Below, piece by piece: positions 21,613 through 33,430 of a DNA stretch of 64,000 nucleotides. Below the pieces are notes generated by a model that did not search any database, was not told the DNA's origin, and saw nothing but the letters and a program-made list of their open reading frames with translations. The stretch's first letter is position 1; every line of letters starts with the position of its first letter. The DNA is from Hypericum androsaemum. Lineage: Eukaryota > Streptophyta > Magnoliopsida > Malpighiales > Hypericaceae. Made by a program: the position numbers and the translations under genes. The stretch lies in NCBI GenBank assembly GCA_963995505.1, contig OZ023187.1, forward strand, positions 13,293,176-13,357,175. Reading direction: 5' to 3'.

Positions 21613-24030
21613 ATACTTGTATTTTCATAAATTGTATTATTTTGCTGATATTTTTTTTAATTTTTTAATTATTATATTTCTAATATTGCCCCTATCCCTT
21701 TCAGTGGGGATTACCCATGTTCCCATTGAATTTGAACCCATACGGGTCGGGGAATCTCGACCCATGGCTTCATTATGCACCTAAGCTCCTTAGCCATCTT
21801 AAATATTGTAGATTTATGTATATTAAACACAAATAATTGAATTCTAATAAATGGATTTGTGTCTCTCTTTCTCCTTGGCTTTAGCTGAGAAAGAGAGGGT
21901 GGATGGAAAAAAAAGGTAAACAATTGTTTCTCTCTTGCTAAGAATATTCAGAGAATTTGTACTTGGAGTAAATATTTTATGAAATAGAGATAATTGAGGG
22001 TATTATTGTATAGGAGATAATTAAGAAGAGTATAGCTAAATTGGGATTACAAATAAGCGAAAATGGTGTTTTTTCATAGAAAATTAACGGATGTGAAGAG
22101 TTTTTCTTGATTTGAGATGAGAGAGAATTTTACGAGTAGCAAACTCGTGACTAAATTTTGATTTTTTGTTTGGAGTTTAGTTTTTTCTAGAAAATGAACT
22201 ATCTGGATATTTATTTTAATCTTTTGATTACAAAAAAAAATTAAAGAGGGTACTAAAGTAATATAATTAACAAAATTTGTAGTTTATAAAACAATTAAAA
22301 AACAACATCCTCGGAGATCGCATTCAATTTATTTTTGTCAAAATTTTTGAAGGGCGATAAGTTAATACTCGTCTTTAACCGAGACAATGGCCTCTCAGAA
22401 GGAGACGACTCACTAGCACATTGCATCCTATTTTATAAATTTATCATAGACAATCAACACGTGTCTACCATCTAGACCACTCCTATTATGTTTTTCGTTT
22501 TTAAGAAGAAAGTGTTGGTAATTTTTTAATTAAAAAACCCAACTATCTGTGCCTATTTAGAGCAATGTCATCAGGGTGAATCATCTTTTATTGATAACAA
22601 ATGCAGGTACATTTCTTATGATTGAACCGCATAACAAATACTAACTGAATAAATGAAACAAAAAGTTTGTTAATCGGGCCTCCTCCCGTTACAAATAAAG
22701 TGCTATTCTTTATTATTAAATAGATCTATGCAGAATTATAGTCCAAATTAATTCAATATCACATTTACACTATTAACATTTTTATCCTCTCTTAGATGAA
22801 ATCTTTGTTAAAAATGAAATTTTGAAAATTGACATTAAAGAATTGTGACTGATATATATTTAAAATTTTTATAACTTTTTTCCTTTGAAAAAAACTTTTT
22901 ATAGATATTCGTATTATATCATCTTATATTTCCTTAAAAAATTGACGTTAATCCGTTAAATGGAACCTTAAAAAAAATCCATTAATCGGAACTTCATATA
23001 CAAAAAAGCCCAGGGTGGTTTTCAGCCAAGCCCAAAGCGAAAATTTATGCATGACGTGCAATTTGATTTTTTTTAATCTACAATTCGACTTTATTAAAAA
23101 TCATTAAATCAAACACTTACTCAACAGTAATTTTTTAATATCTATGTAGTTCAAATTCAATTTTTTATCATTTTATTAATTTTTATGCAATTTGACCGTT
23201 GTAGCTAAGTATATCAACATAATGGACCATTAATAGACCACTCAATGAACCCATTTTTACACTAAATTAAAAATTTTCTATATTCAATCTAAAATCACAA
23301 TATAATAAACCAGTGGATTTCTTTCGCATACATTAAACCTAATACATTTTTATCTTCAATGAGAATTTTTTTTAGCGTTAAGGCATGGATTTTTCCCCAT
23401 GTAACCATTTAACTTTTTTACTAACAAAGAATTTCTCCGTTGTTGAGTTTTCGATGTAGTGATTAGACATATCCTCTCTGCAAAGGTTATGAATACGTAC
23501 TGTTTGTCCCAATTCTGTCCATTCGGTCAAGTTATTTATTAACCCAAAAAATAAATAGTTCTCTTCAACTCTCCAATGTCTCCACTCTCTAAAGTTGCAA
23601 ATTCTCTCTCATTCTCCAATATTCCTCTTCTCTCTCTCGCTCTCTTCCATTCTCCTGAAGCAAATAAATTGGGTTTTTGCATCTAGAAATACAAGAGAAA
23701 GGAAGGGGTCAACCAATCAAACCGTGGATCGAGACATGCAAATAAAAAGTCTACAATTACTGAGGTAAATTTCGATTCTCTTAGGTTTTTTTTTGTTTTG
23801 GAAAATCAGTTCTTGAGTTAAAAAGCTTCAACTTGAACTTTATTTCTTAATTTAGAAAAAAATATTATTTCACTAAATAAATAAAACAATTCTGTGTGAT
23901 TTTTGGTCTGTCTCTCTCTGGATTGTGTAAGAGCGATGAAGTTGTTGTGGGGCCCGAATAGCTTCTGCATGCACAGCTTAAACGCCTCGTTTCAAACGGG
24001 AAAGGTAAGCTAAGTGTTCCTGAGCGTGTA
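21613..24030. other. long AT-rich gene-free stretch
   Basis: No coding region longer than noise. A CT-rich leader-like segment at 23560-23660, followed by GAG|GTAAAT at about 23763, looks like a 5'UTR exon with a donor, but no downstream coding exon is found. Confidence 0.35.
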
Positions 24031-24038
24031 TCTTCCAA

Positions 24039-24081
24039 ATACCACATCGGTTGGCGCAGCAACTACCGCTCTGTTTATAAT
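24039..24081 (+). promoter_or_regulatory. U6 promoter: USE and TATA
   Basis: TACCACATCGG (about 24040-24049) matches the plant upstream sequence element (RTCCCACATCG) with one mismatch. TTTATAAT at 24074-24081 is the TATA box. The gap of about 24 bp is the Pol III spacing of dicot U6 genes, not the longer Pol II snRNA spacing. The TATA lies about 30 bp before the RNA start. Confidence 0.85.
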
Positions 24082-24103
24082 GATGCGCGAAGCAAAACAA
24101 GTC

Positions 24104-24123
24104 GTCCCTTCGGGGACATCTGA

Positions 24124-24155
<32 letters not shown>

Positions 24156-24205
24156 GGCCCCTGCGCAAGGATGACACGCACAAATCGAGAAATGGTCCAA
24201 ATTTT
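24104..24205 (+). ncRNA. U6: U6 spliceosomal snRNA
   Basis: A complete U6: GTCCCTTCGGGGACATC at the 5' end, the conserved ACAGAGA box (within GATACAGAGAAGATTAGC), CCTGCGCAAGGATGACACGC for U4 pairing, and the 3' end GGTCCAAATTTT. It is almost identical to the plant consensus as I recall it, differing at T for C in the GACATCTGATAA stretch. With an intact upstream element, TATA and terminator it should be transcribed by Pol III. It forms the catalytic core of the spliceosome with U2 and U5. Confidence 0.95.
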
Positions 24206-24208
24206 TTT
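24202..24208 (+). terminator. Pol III terminator
   Basis: A run of seven T at the U6 3' end. Confidence 0.85.
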
Positions 24209-25032
24209 GAGCTTTTTTCTGATTGCCCAACCCACAGAGAAACGACGGCGTTTCATAGAAATGGGGTCAGGTACTGTATTACATAGAAGTCTTTAATCTT
24301 ATGTGTTTTTTGTAGAAATAATCTCATATGTGTTTGGTTGCAATGTAAATGCACTCCTAGTTTTATGACCTCCGAAAAAAATATACGTACTTGACTAATT
24401 TCCAAGTTAATTGAAAATAATTGTTCCATGTTAATAATTAAATTTTTTATATGTAAAATAGAGTACTATGTCTCTTCAAATGGTTAAAGAATGATAAATA
24501 ATTATACTTCTATTTTATGTATCTATCTACAGTTCAATTGGCTCATTTACTGTTAAAAAATTTTAAAAAGTGCATTATTGGGCAATGTATATGTTAAGTT
24601 ATTTAAGTTCATCCCTCAAAAAAAAAAATTTTAAGTTCAAATATATATTTTTATTAATATTGCGACAGACACTAGGGTTCATTTTTTCTTGGCAAACGTG
24701 GCTCGTTCCTGCACCTGCACCGGGTAATTATAGTAGATCAAATCAATCAGACCTCTTTCCAAAAAAAATGATCAGAGAAAGAGTAGGGGTACATGCGTCT
24801 TTTCTCTTTTTCCTTCAATTCTTGTAATGGAAGGAGCTATAGGTTAACGCGAGTCCTTTTGCGTGACCTCAGAGGACAAGTTCCAGGATGTCTTTACCAC
24901 ATCGAAAACTGTTAAGAGTGTAACCTAAGTTTATAAGGTAGCTTACTGTTAAGAGGCATGACTTTACTTGAATAGGATCTGTTCTATAGATTGTACTCGT
25001 CTCCTTGAGCACTCAAGAGACGGGAATCATAG
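24209..25032. other. gene-free stretch downstream of U6
   Basis: AT-rich, no feature recognised. Confidence 0.35.
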
Positions 25033-26240
25033 TCTGTTGGATTAATTGCAACTGTCCGATCGGAGCATTGATTAACGGCACCAGTCGGTCTCACGATCCT
25101 TAGAGGATTGCTCTCAACCATCCGTCAAATTTTTTCCCATGAAAAAACGCACTCGCCTTGCTTGGGCTTGGAGGAGCTCGCCTCTAAAGTGCTCGCTTTG
25201 GCTTGGAAGACTTCGCCCGTGAAGTGCTCGCATGGGCTTGCCCGGGTTCAGGGGCGGAGTGACATTAAGGGGAGTGGGGGCAATTTGCCCCCACTTAATT
25301 TTTCTATGCTTGATAACTAGGTATATTTTTTAATGTATGCCCCCACTAAAATTAGAAATTGACTCCACAAAAAAATTAATCAAACTAAAAATTAAAACCA
25401 GAATGGCCCATTACCGACTTATCATATACTATTCGGGCCCAAAAAATTATATTACCCTCACTTCCCAAATTTTCTGGTTCTGCCCCTGCCCGGGTTTAGA
25501 GTCCGCTTGGGCTTAATAAGTCCATCTTGGGTCCAATTTGGGGTACGACGTTATTTTGGGGGAATGTTCGATGAGGACGGAGATGGTCAAGGTTTTCCTA
25601 TATTGAGATAGGATCTCCAAGATTCGGTCAGGATCTGGAATGTTCCTTGTTAGGTCGAGGTTGCTTGTGGGACATGGCCTTAACCCCTTCGTTTTGGAAG
25701 TTGGCTTTGTTTTCCTGTATTGGGTCGAATCAAATCTTCACATTTGGCAACGGTCATAAATTGACAGATTTTACGTGATTCACTCTTTATTGAAGTCGAT
25801 TTTTCGGGATTATATCTTGGAGTTGGGATTGCATACGTTGGAGGCGGTTAGGGTTTCTTCTCATGACTCAAGGCTAGGACGGCATCATCTATATAAGAAG
25901 GACATGGGCACGAGAGCAAGACAGGACCAACACAACAACAAAACTCTACTTTTCTATTTTGTATAGTTTTTACTTTTCGTAGCCTAGCTTAACCTTAGCG
26001 TAGCACTTTTTTTCCCTCTTCGTTAGGTTGAACTTGGGACGACTACTTCGGACCGTCTCAGATTACTTGACGTTTTTGTACCTCTTTTCCCTGTAACAAA
26101 CCTTGTAACAGGAACTTTTTCAGAAGTTCTGAATCGCCAGTTCAAAAACTATAACCGGAGATTTTGGAATTGTAGTCACCCCTAGTAGTTCCTACTCAGT
26201 AACCTATATTCGGCCCGTTTCTCGAAAATCATCATAACAG
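25033..26240 (+). repeat. possible solo LTR
   Basis: It begins TGTTGGATTAATTGC and has an LTR-like composition, more GC-rich than its surroundings. A TATA-like CTATATAAGAAGG lies near 25890, followed by an untranslated-leader-like stretch. No partner LTR, primer site or coding region is visible and the right end is a guess. A hAT MITE sits inside it. Confidence 0.3.
25249..25488. mobile_element. hAT-type MITE (240 bp)
   Basis: The ends CAGGGGCGGA and (inverted) CAGGGGCAGA are typical of Tip100-like hAT elements. The 8-bp target duplication CCCGGGTT is intact on both sides (25241-25248 and 25489-25496). It has a subterminal hairpin GGGGGCAATTTGCCCCC. It is non-coding and non-autonomous. Confidence 0.85.
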
Positions 26241-27619
26241 TATTTTTATTCTTGCTGATAAGTTGTGAATAATTTATTCATAAATAGTATCATAAAACGT
26301 TATCGTGCGGTAATGTGATATGTACCCAATACTAATAAAAAGTAATCCATCCATCGGTTTTTTCTCTTTCAAATGATATTTTTTTCACTCAATGTGTAAT
26401 CGGCGACAATGAGGATCTAATATGCGCTGATTACATAAAAAAAAGGAGATTGTCCATTCGCAGAGCTAAAGCGGTCAAACAATTTATAACAAAACTAAAA
26501 TTTTAATTTCGATTGTTGAAAAACTGAACTTATGATTTAAAGGCTTGAAATTGTCAAATGCCCTAGAAGTGAACATCATTCATGTTCGATTAAAAAAAAT
26601 AAATTGCACTCAAGTTAGTCCATTATTCAGAATGAACAAAAATTTATCTATAGAAAAACTCATTTTTCTCCATAAGGGCGTAATTGTATAGAAATTATGA
26701 CAAGGTACTATTTTTTAATTTCTCTCTCTGGCTGAACTCATCCCTAACCTTTGGCCAAACAAACAATTTGATCTAAATGCTAAAGTTATTTAGATTATTT
26801 AAGAAGATATTCAAAACTAATAAAAAGATAAATCATTAAGAAACCTGCTAAAATAAAGTAATAAACCACCCATCTACGTCTCCTCTTTTTCTGTGTATCC
26901 AAATTCGAATTATACTAATTTTTATTAACTGAATTGAATATTTTACTATTTAAATTTGAATTCGAATAATTAATTATCTAAAATTTAAAATCGAATTTTT
27001 TTAGAATTCGAATGAATTGAGCCAAGATTTTGCAGTAAAAGCATCGACTGCATAATGTCCCTATGAGATCCTCTTGCGTTATCGACAAACAAGAAAACCC
27101 ATAGAGCCAAGAAAAATAATTTATCAAAAAAGAATTAATTAATCAAAATCTCTCTTGTCGACAAAATAACAAAAAAGGAAAACTACAATATATTGGTACA
27201 AATAAACAAATATGATGTCTGCCTAGTAACTAATCCAAATACAAATAAACATTCGAAAAGCAAACCAACTAGAAACCACGTGAGTCGAGCGGCAGAGACG
27301 AGCAACTAGCTACAAAATTTTAGGGTTTCGTGAGGTTTGATTGTTCATCTCTGGTTGGACTGGGTCGATATAAAAGAAGGTGAAGTTGCATTATTTCCAT
27401 GGATGTATAGTCAAATTTTAATTTTGACCCTATATTTAGTATATTTTGGATAATTCGAATTTATAATTTTGATATCCGAATCTAAATACGAATTAAATTT
27501 TTGGATAATTTGAATCCAAATACACTATTAACTGAATCCGAATTTTTTTCGGATATCAAATATGAAATAATATGCTTATGCTCACCGCTACTCGGAACAA
27601 CCAAACCAAAACAAATTGA
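26241..27619. other. AT-rich gene-free stretch
   Basis: Rich in AATTCGAAT/ATTCGAATT repeats near 26900-27000 and 27430-27550. No gene recognised. Confidence 0.35.
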
Positions 27620-29735
27620 AATTCCACTAATCAGGAATCTCAAGCGCACAATGAAGGATAAAACATAATATTGTTTCCCAAATTAAGAAGTAAATGAAAG
27701 GCACGGCGACAGGAACCAAAGGGACGACGACGATTTCCAAAGACAGAGGACCCGTAAGCCTGACTAACCCGTCCCCGCTTTCGACAAGCCACTCGGAATC
27801 TTCGACCAATGATTGTTCCTAGATATCTTGTGGCCGACGGCGAACATGGTATCGAGAGACGAGTGGAAAGGAGGAAGAAGGGGTGCACCGTATATTTTGG
27901 TAGGAAGAATTTTCTTGGAATGTGTAGATTTTGAGATTAAAAGATTGAACTCTCTTACTTATTATTGAGTAATTACATAAGTATTTATATATTCTAAGGA
28001 ATTAGTGAGCATGATTACAATTAATGCACATCAAGTATAATAACTAATCTAGTCGTTACATATGGAGAGAAGTGCGCTAACCGTTGGAGAGGATGAGAGA
28101 GACGCGAGAAATCCAAAACTAACCGTTATAGGCCGTTACAAGGCTAATGTGTAATAATTAATCTAGTCGTTACATATGAAGCGCGCTATCCGTTAGAGAG
28201 GAGGAGAGAGACGCGGGAAATTCCAAACTAGTTGTTATAGGCCGCTACAATGCTGAACTATTTCCAAGTCAGGAAGAGTGCAAGAATACCAACTCAAACT
28301 CGTATGAAATGATGATGATCAATCGTAGGGATCATCATCACCTTGATGATCTATATTCTTAACGCTCTCCCTCAAGTTGGGGAGTAGATATCGCAAATCT
28401 CTAATTTACCGTTGCCGAGGAGCCATTTGGAAACTTCGAACAATGATTGTTTCTAGATATCTGGTGGCGGACGGCGAACATGGTGTTGTGAGACGAGGGG
28501 AAAGGAGGAAGAAGGGTTGTACCATACATTTTGGAATGAAGAATTTTCTGGGAATGTGTAGAATTTGAGATTAAAAGATTGAACTCTCTTACTTATTATT
28601 GAGTAATTACATGAGTATATATATACTAAGGAATTATTGTGCATGATTACAATTAATACACATTAGTACAATAACTAATCTTGTCATTACATATGGAGAG
28701 AAGCGTGCTATCCGTTGGAGAGGAGGAGAGAGAGGCGAAAAATCCAGAACTAGCCGTTATAGGCCGTTACAAGGCTAATGTGTAATAAATAATCTAGTCG
28801 TTACTTATGAAGCGCGCTATCCGTTGCAGAGGAAGAGAGAGACGCGGGAAATTTGAAACTAGCTGTTATAGGCCGTTACAAGGTTGAATCATTTCCAAGT
28901 CAGGAAGAGTGCAAGAATACCAACTCAAACTTGTATGAGATGATGATGATCAATCGTAGGCATCATCATCACCTTGATGATCCATATTCTTAACGCTCTC
29001 CCTCAAGTTAGGGAATAGATATCGCAAATCCCCAATTTATCGTAGTCGGCTAGCCATTTAGAATCTTCGACCAATGATTGTTCCTAGATATCTGGTGGCG
29101 GATGACAAACATGGTGTCGAGAGACGAGGGGAGAGGAGGAAGAAGGGTTCTTAACATGGTATACTGTACAAAAATCATTGTACACATTCCCAGAAAGCTA
29201 ATCTAGTCGTTACATAAATTGAGAAATAGTGAGGTATATGAGTTTACCAACAGTTCTTTTAAATTGAGAAATGTCTAACAATTTCGCCTTCAATGTTAGA
29301 GAGTTTAAGGTTAAGCTCAATTGAAGTTTTAAATGGTGTAATACCATGTAGATTTTGAGATTAAAAGATTGAACTCTGTTACTTGTTATTGACTATGTAC
29401 AGATGAATGAGGAATGACTAAGAAATTAGTGTACAAGATTACAGCTAATACACATTAAGTGCAATAACTAATCTAGTCGTTATAAATGGAGAGAATCGCG
29501 CAGCCGTTATAGGCCGTTACAAGACTAATGTATAATAACTAATCAAGTCGTTGCAAATGGAGGGAAGCGCGCTATCCGTTAGAGAGGAGGAGAGAAACGC
29601 GGGAAATTCGAAACTAGTTGTTATAGACCGTTACAAAGCTGAACGATTTCCAAGTCAGGAAGAGTGCAAGAATACCAACCGTAACTCGTATGAGATGGTG
29701 ATAATCAACCGTACGGATCATCATCACATTGCTGT
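27620..29735 (-). repeat. tandem array of three copia LTRs with short internal pieces
   Basis: Minus-strand LTRs lie at 27923-28364, 28557-28995 and 29347 to about 29735. They start [CT]GTTAAGAATAT and end CTCAAAATCTACA. Each full unit begins after a polypurine-like CAACTTGAGGGAGAG. Anchors GATTGTTCCTAGATATC recur at 27811, 28445 and 29076, a period of about 632 bp. Next to the third LTR a primer-site-like TGGTATTACACC is seen (about 29346). Most internal sequence is missing, which points to unequal recombination between LTRs. Confidence 0.7.
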
Positions 29736-30006
29736 TTGAGTTACCATTGCACAAGGACAGAAGCAAATTATGATTTTTGGACTCAGTGATGTGATGCGAA
29801 ATATAAGACACCGAAAAGAAATGGGACACAACTTTTTAGATACATTGATGTTAAAAAGAAACGAACCAAGCCCTCAACTTGAGGAAAGCTGAACTTGATA
29901 ACAATTAAAACCCTATTCGATCAAATAAATGTTCAACAAAGTACCCTATGAGACCAAGTCAGATTGTAGAAACCTGTACCCTAAGTTGAGTCAATCGAAA
30001 GAATCC
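29736..30006. other. 3' flank of the F-box gene
   Basis: No separate gene. It probably includes the F-box 3'UTR. Confidence 0.4.
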
Positions 30007-31128
30007 TCAACAGCCCATGACAGCACAGTTGTAGATAAACACACCGCCACGTTCCTTCGCACCGAGAACCTTCCAGTCCAAGGATCCATTGCTAACCCCC
30101 GACTTCGGACACCACGAGCTGAGCACAATAGCTTCCCCTTCCAGGCCCCGTTGCCCGCCCACAACCAGAAGCTGATTTCCGCAGGCCTTGAAAGCCAAGC
30201 CCCAACCATTTGATGTATCAGCCCTTATCGGAAGCCTTCCCAGTACATCCCAAGTATTCTTCGCCTTGTCATACTTCTTCACCATGTTAGTGGAGTGTTC
30301 AACTGCATATAATTCATTCTCCACAACAGCAACAAGCGGAGGAGCCTCGGATGCCCTGTTGACATTAGGATACATCCCCTCAATCTTCCTCCATGCTCTC
30401 GTCTCAAGGTCGAACTCCTCCCCACAAGTCAAGGAAGCATTGGGTCCCGACATCCCACCAATTACATAGAATTTTCCATCCATGAAAAATCCAGAGCACA
30501 TTTTACGCGGTGAATGCATGTCTGGTAACATTTCCCATTTACCAGTTCTCGAGTCGTACAACTCTGCTGACTGCAAAATGTTCCCCATTTGATCAGTCCC
30601 ACCAGCAACAACTGCCACAGAACCAAAGCTGCCCGACCCAAACAAGCAACGAGGATGGTGCATTTCCTCGCACCTGATCCAGCCCCGACGGATCATACTG
30701 TATTTCCAAATTGCAAAACCAAACATCTCACGCCCAAAAACCAGCAATTCACTATCAACAGCCAAAGACTCCTTATCAGCGTGGCTGAAGCATTCGTCAC
30801 AAGGTATTTTAGGCAAAGTCATCCACCTCTTCCTCATGGGATCAAACGCCTCCCATCCCCGAGGATCACTCACCAAAAACACCCAATGCTCTACCAACCC
30901 CAACTTCTTCCTCATCCCATACAAAACCCCACTGCCCATTAACCTATGAAAGCTCTTATTAATACATGACATCGAAGCAAAATCCGACCTATTTGCCCGA
31001 GCAAGGCAAATCAACGAAACATCGTCTATGAGACCGGGGAGGAGAGAATCACTTGGTCCTATCTTCAATCGACCATCATTCACTCCCACTCGCGGTATCA
31101 CTCCAGTCTGCTTCTCAATGAAGACCAT
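30007..31128 (-). CDS. F-box/kelch-repeat protein (SKIP11/At1g74510-like)
   Basis: A single coding exon of 373 residues starts at MVFIEKQTG (31128). The longer frame runs back into a poly-T tract plus TAG (31136-31150), which is the acceptor of a 5'UTR intron. F-box region at about 30-75: [20 protein letters not shown] ... [10 protein letters not shown]. It is followed by LGLVEHWVF, a signature of this kelch subfamily. Kelch repeats cover about 115-345, with [16 protein letters not shown] and LLVVGGQRG as blade strands. Such proteins are substrate receptors of SCF ubiquitin ligases, the F-box binding a Skp1/ASK protein and the kelch propeller the target. The frame is intact. Its promoter and 5'UTR recur many times downstream in this window. 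Confidence 0.9.
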   Translation of the reverse strand: MVFIEKQTGVIPRVGVNDGRLKIGPSDSLLPGLIDDVSLICLARANRSDFASMSCINKSFHRLMGSGVLYGMRKKLGLVEHWVFLVSDPRGWEAFDPMRKRWMTLPKIPCDECFSHADKESLAVDSELLVFGREMFGFAIWKYSMIRRGWIRCEEMHHPRCLFGSGSFGSVAVVAGGTDQMGNILQSAELYDSRTGKWEMLPDMHSPRKMCSGFFMDGKFYVIGGMSGPNASLTCGEEFDLETRAWRKIEGMYPNVNRASEAPPLVAVVENELYAVEHSTNMVKKYDKAKNTWDVLGRLPIRADTSNGWGLAFKACGNQLLVVGGQRGLEGEAIVLSSWCPKSGVSNGSLDWKVLGAKERGGVFIYNCAVMGC

Positions 31129-31135
31129 TTCCAAG

Positions 31136-31693
31136 CTAAAAAAAAAAAAAACTCTGTACCAAACCAATCCGCTATACCCCAAAACCAAAAGAATGAATTA
31201 TACCAAACAAACCCCCTCTCCTTTATAATCTCAAATAAATTTACAACAACAAAATCGGTTTATGGGCCGATAAAGAGACTAAAGATCCCTCCTTTATTGT
31301 TCCACCATCGACGCCATCGTTATTCCCTGAAGAAAACCATCAAAAAAAAGAAGATAAGAGATTAAAACCAATCAATAATCAAAGGCATGCAACCCAATTC
31401 GGATCCCAATCCGTTCCTCCAACTGGGTACTGGCCGATTCTATTGCAAAGCAAGTAAAGGATTCGAGGAGCAAAAAACACAAGTGGGTTGGTTCTACCTG
31501 GAGAGAGCTGGTCGGAGGAAGATCGCCGGAATTATGGGTCCCCGGAGGAGATGGAGCCCCTCGAACATGTCGCGGGAGGTCGGCGAAGAGCGAGAGAGAG
31601 GACCTTGGGTCGTCTACTCTTATTAGTTGGCGTGGCGTTGTATTTAGATTTAGAAGCGTGGAAAATTAAGATAAATGGGGACTCTATTTATAG
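31136..31693 (-). promoter_or_regulatory. F-box gene core promoter, 5'UTR exon 1 and 5'UTR intron
   Basis: On the minus strand: a TATA box CTATAAATAG at 31693-31684, then TTTATCTTAATTTTCCACGC, a CT-rich leader, and CCCATAATTCCGGCGATC. The donor CTCCAG|GTAGAAC ends exon 1 at 31498. The intron (31497-31136) ends in a T run and TAG, 7 nt before ATG. The exon 1 start (about 31655) is inferred from TATA spacing. This segment is the source sequence, or a sister, of the amplified repeat family. Confidence 0.65.
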
Positions 31694-31699
31694 GGGCTT

Positions 31700-32640
31700 G
31701 TTAATGTAACGCTTTTGTAACGCATTTGACCAAATTTAATTTTTGTAACGCTTTTAGTTTTTTTTAGTGCAAGCAAGGAAGCTTAGTTTGTAATGATTCG
31801 AGAATTTTTATTCGAACGAAAATAACATATTGACTAGTTAATATAAATACCGTTGATTTAGCATTTAATAGATTTTGAATTTATTGAAACTAATGAATTT
31901 TATAATGACAGTCTAATTATAACTCCAACCAATTTGACCATACTATGAGAACATTAATGAATATAATCACATGCTTAGTGACACCAAAAGAAGTTATATC
32001 TATTGGAGAAAATAATAGCTAGTAATTCTTTTGTTTAGGTTTTAACTAAATATGGATTCACGTGGTTATATGAGTATCATTTTTTTTTATTTGAAATTCT
32101 CGTGGTTAGGTTTTAACTAAATATGGAATTCACATGGTTATGTGTGTATCGTTTTTTTCCTATTTGGAATTATTGTGATTATGTTTTAACTAAATATGGA
32201 ATTCATATTTCATATGCAGATGCACTTGGTTCTGCAGATGTTCTTGGTTCTGCAGATGTCCCGGGAGGCCGGCAGTTTGGTGATCGGTGGTACTTCTAAA
32301 TTAGCCGTTAAACTAGCCGTATACGGACTTAGTGAGTGTTTAGTGCATTAATTAGCAACCGGTATACAAGATGAGCTCATTAGCTCGTGTAATTAAGCTG
32401 TTAAACTAGTCGTCAGAAGAATTACAGGAAAATTATAGCAACTGGTATGCAAGATGAGCAGATTAGCTCTTGTAATTAAGCTGTTAAACTAGTCGTTAGA
32501 AGAATTACTGCAATTTTCCACCTGTCAAAGATAACTTATTAACGACTAATTACAATAGTCTACGAATCAACTGAGTGTTGAACAACAATAAGTGATCTTC
32601 GACAGGTGGACGATTTGTTGAACACGTCGCGGGAGGCTGA
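31700..32640. repeat. arm of the F-box-promoter foldback repeat family
   Basis: Immediately upstream of the F-box promoter begins AT-rich non-coding repeat DNA (ACATATTGACTAGTTAATATAAAT, then AGGTTTTAACTAAATATGG). It is found in both orientations up to 64 kb, e.g. around 35.7, 36.4, 37.9, 39.8, 42.8 and in every unit of the array at 57.4-64 kb. Two CCGGGAGGCCGG/CGCGGGAGGCTG scraps (32265, 32628) are further pieces of the 5'UTR exon. No protein is encoded. Confidence 0.65.
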
Positions 32641-32654
32641 CGAAGAAAAAGAGG

Positions 32655-32680
32655 CAGAGAGAGAGAGAGAGAGAGAGAGG
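32655..32680. repeat. (GA)n microsatellite in a 5'UTR-derived scrap
   Basis: GA repeats directly after the GGGAGGCTGACGAAG remnant, at the place where the F-box 5'UTR has its CT/GA-rich leader. Confidence 0.8.
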
Positions 32681-32749
32681 AGAATGGGTCATCTTCCGCA
32701 ACCTCTATAATACTCTTCCGAAATAAAATCTAGTGGAAAATCCATAGCA

Positions 32750-33430
32750 GTGAAAGATTGCCCGGCCTATGTTGGTAGTAGTATTTGCTTGTAAGATTGA
32801 AATTGTTGTTTTCATATTTAATTATTTTAATAGTATGTTATATTCTTTTTAATTCAATATATTAGTTGAGAAAAAAAATTAAGTATTGTACTAGCAAACT
32901 TTTGGTGGTGTGTGCATTTTTCTATCGCTGTCTACACTTACTAGTTTTCTATCAAAAGATGAAAACACAAAAAAAAAATCAGGATGCTAAATTTAGAAAA
33001 TTCACAGCTTCCTCGTTTAATTTACTAGTTTGTCGCACATTGCTCTGAGCCTCTAGCCGTTGATGTAACAAGTACCAACCACTTTGTCGCCGTTCAAAAA
33101 CATTTTTTTAAGAGAAGCCATTCGAAATATGGACAAGGCCTTGGATGGCCTGATTATTGAAAAAGAAAAAATAAAACTGAAAAATGGAGAGATCTTTCAT
33201 TTTTCAAATGTTATACTCGCTTAAATTTTAATTATTCGATACAGTATTATATGGATACTAGATAGTATAATAATAAAATAGTATACACATAAATGAAAGT
33301 GACCTTATATGTACTCGAACGATTAATCCAGAATTAGAATAAAGTTGAGCTATAAAAAATGGCAAAAATATCTCTATCAAATTTTAACATAATTAGATTT
33401 TTTAAAATTGATTAAAATTAAGCAACACTT
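32750..33430 (+). repeat. segment with inverted paralogue at 49.4-49.9 plus 57.24-57.32 kb
   Basis: TTGGTAGTAGTATTTGCTTG, the CTATCGCTGTCTACACTTAC block and GTGACCTTATATGTACTCGA reappear inverted at 57300, 49800 and 49470. The inverted copy is split by the LARD-like element at 49887-57242, so this copy shows the uninterrupted state. Confidence 0.7.

Noticed and set aside
30188..30942. plus-strand frames over the F-box gene
   Set aside because: Antisense shadows of the kelch coding exon.
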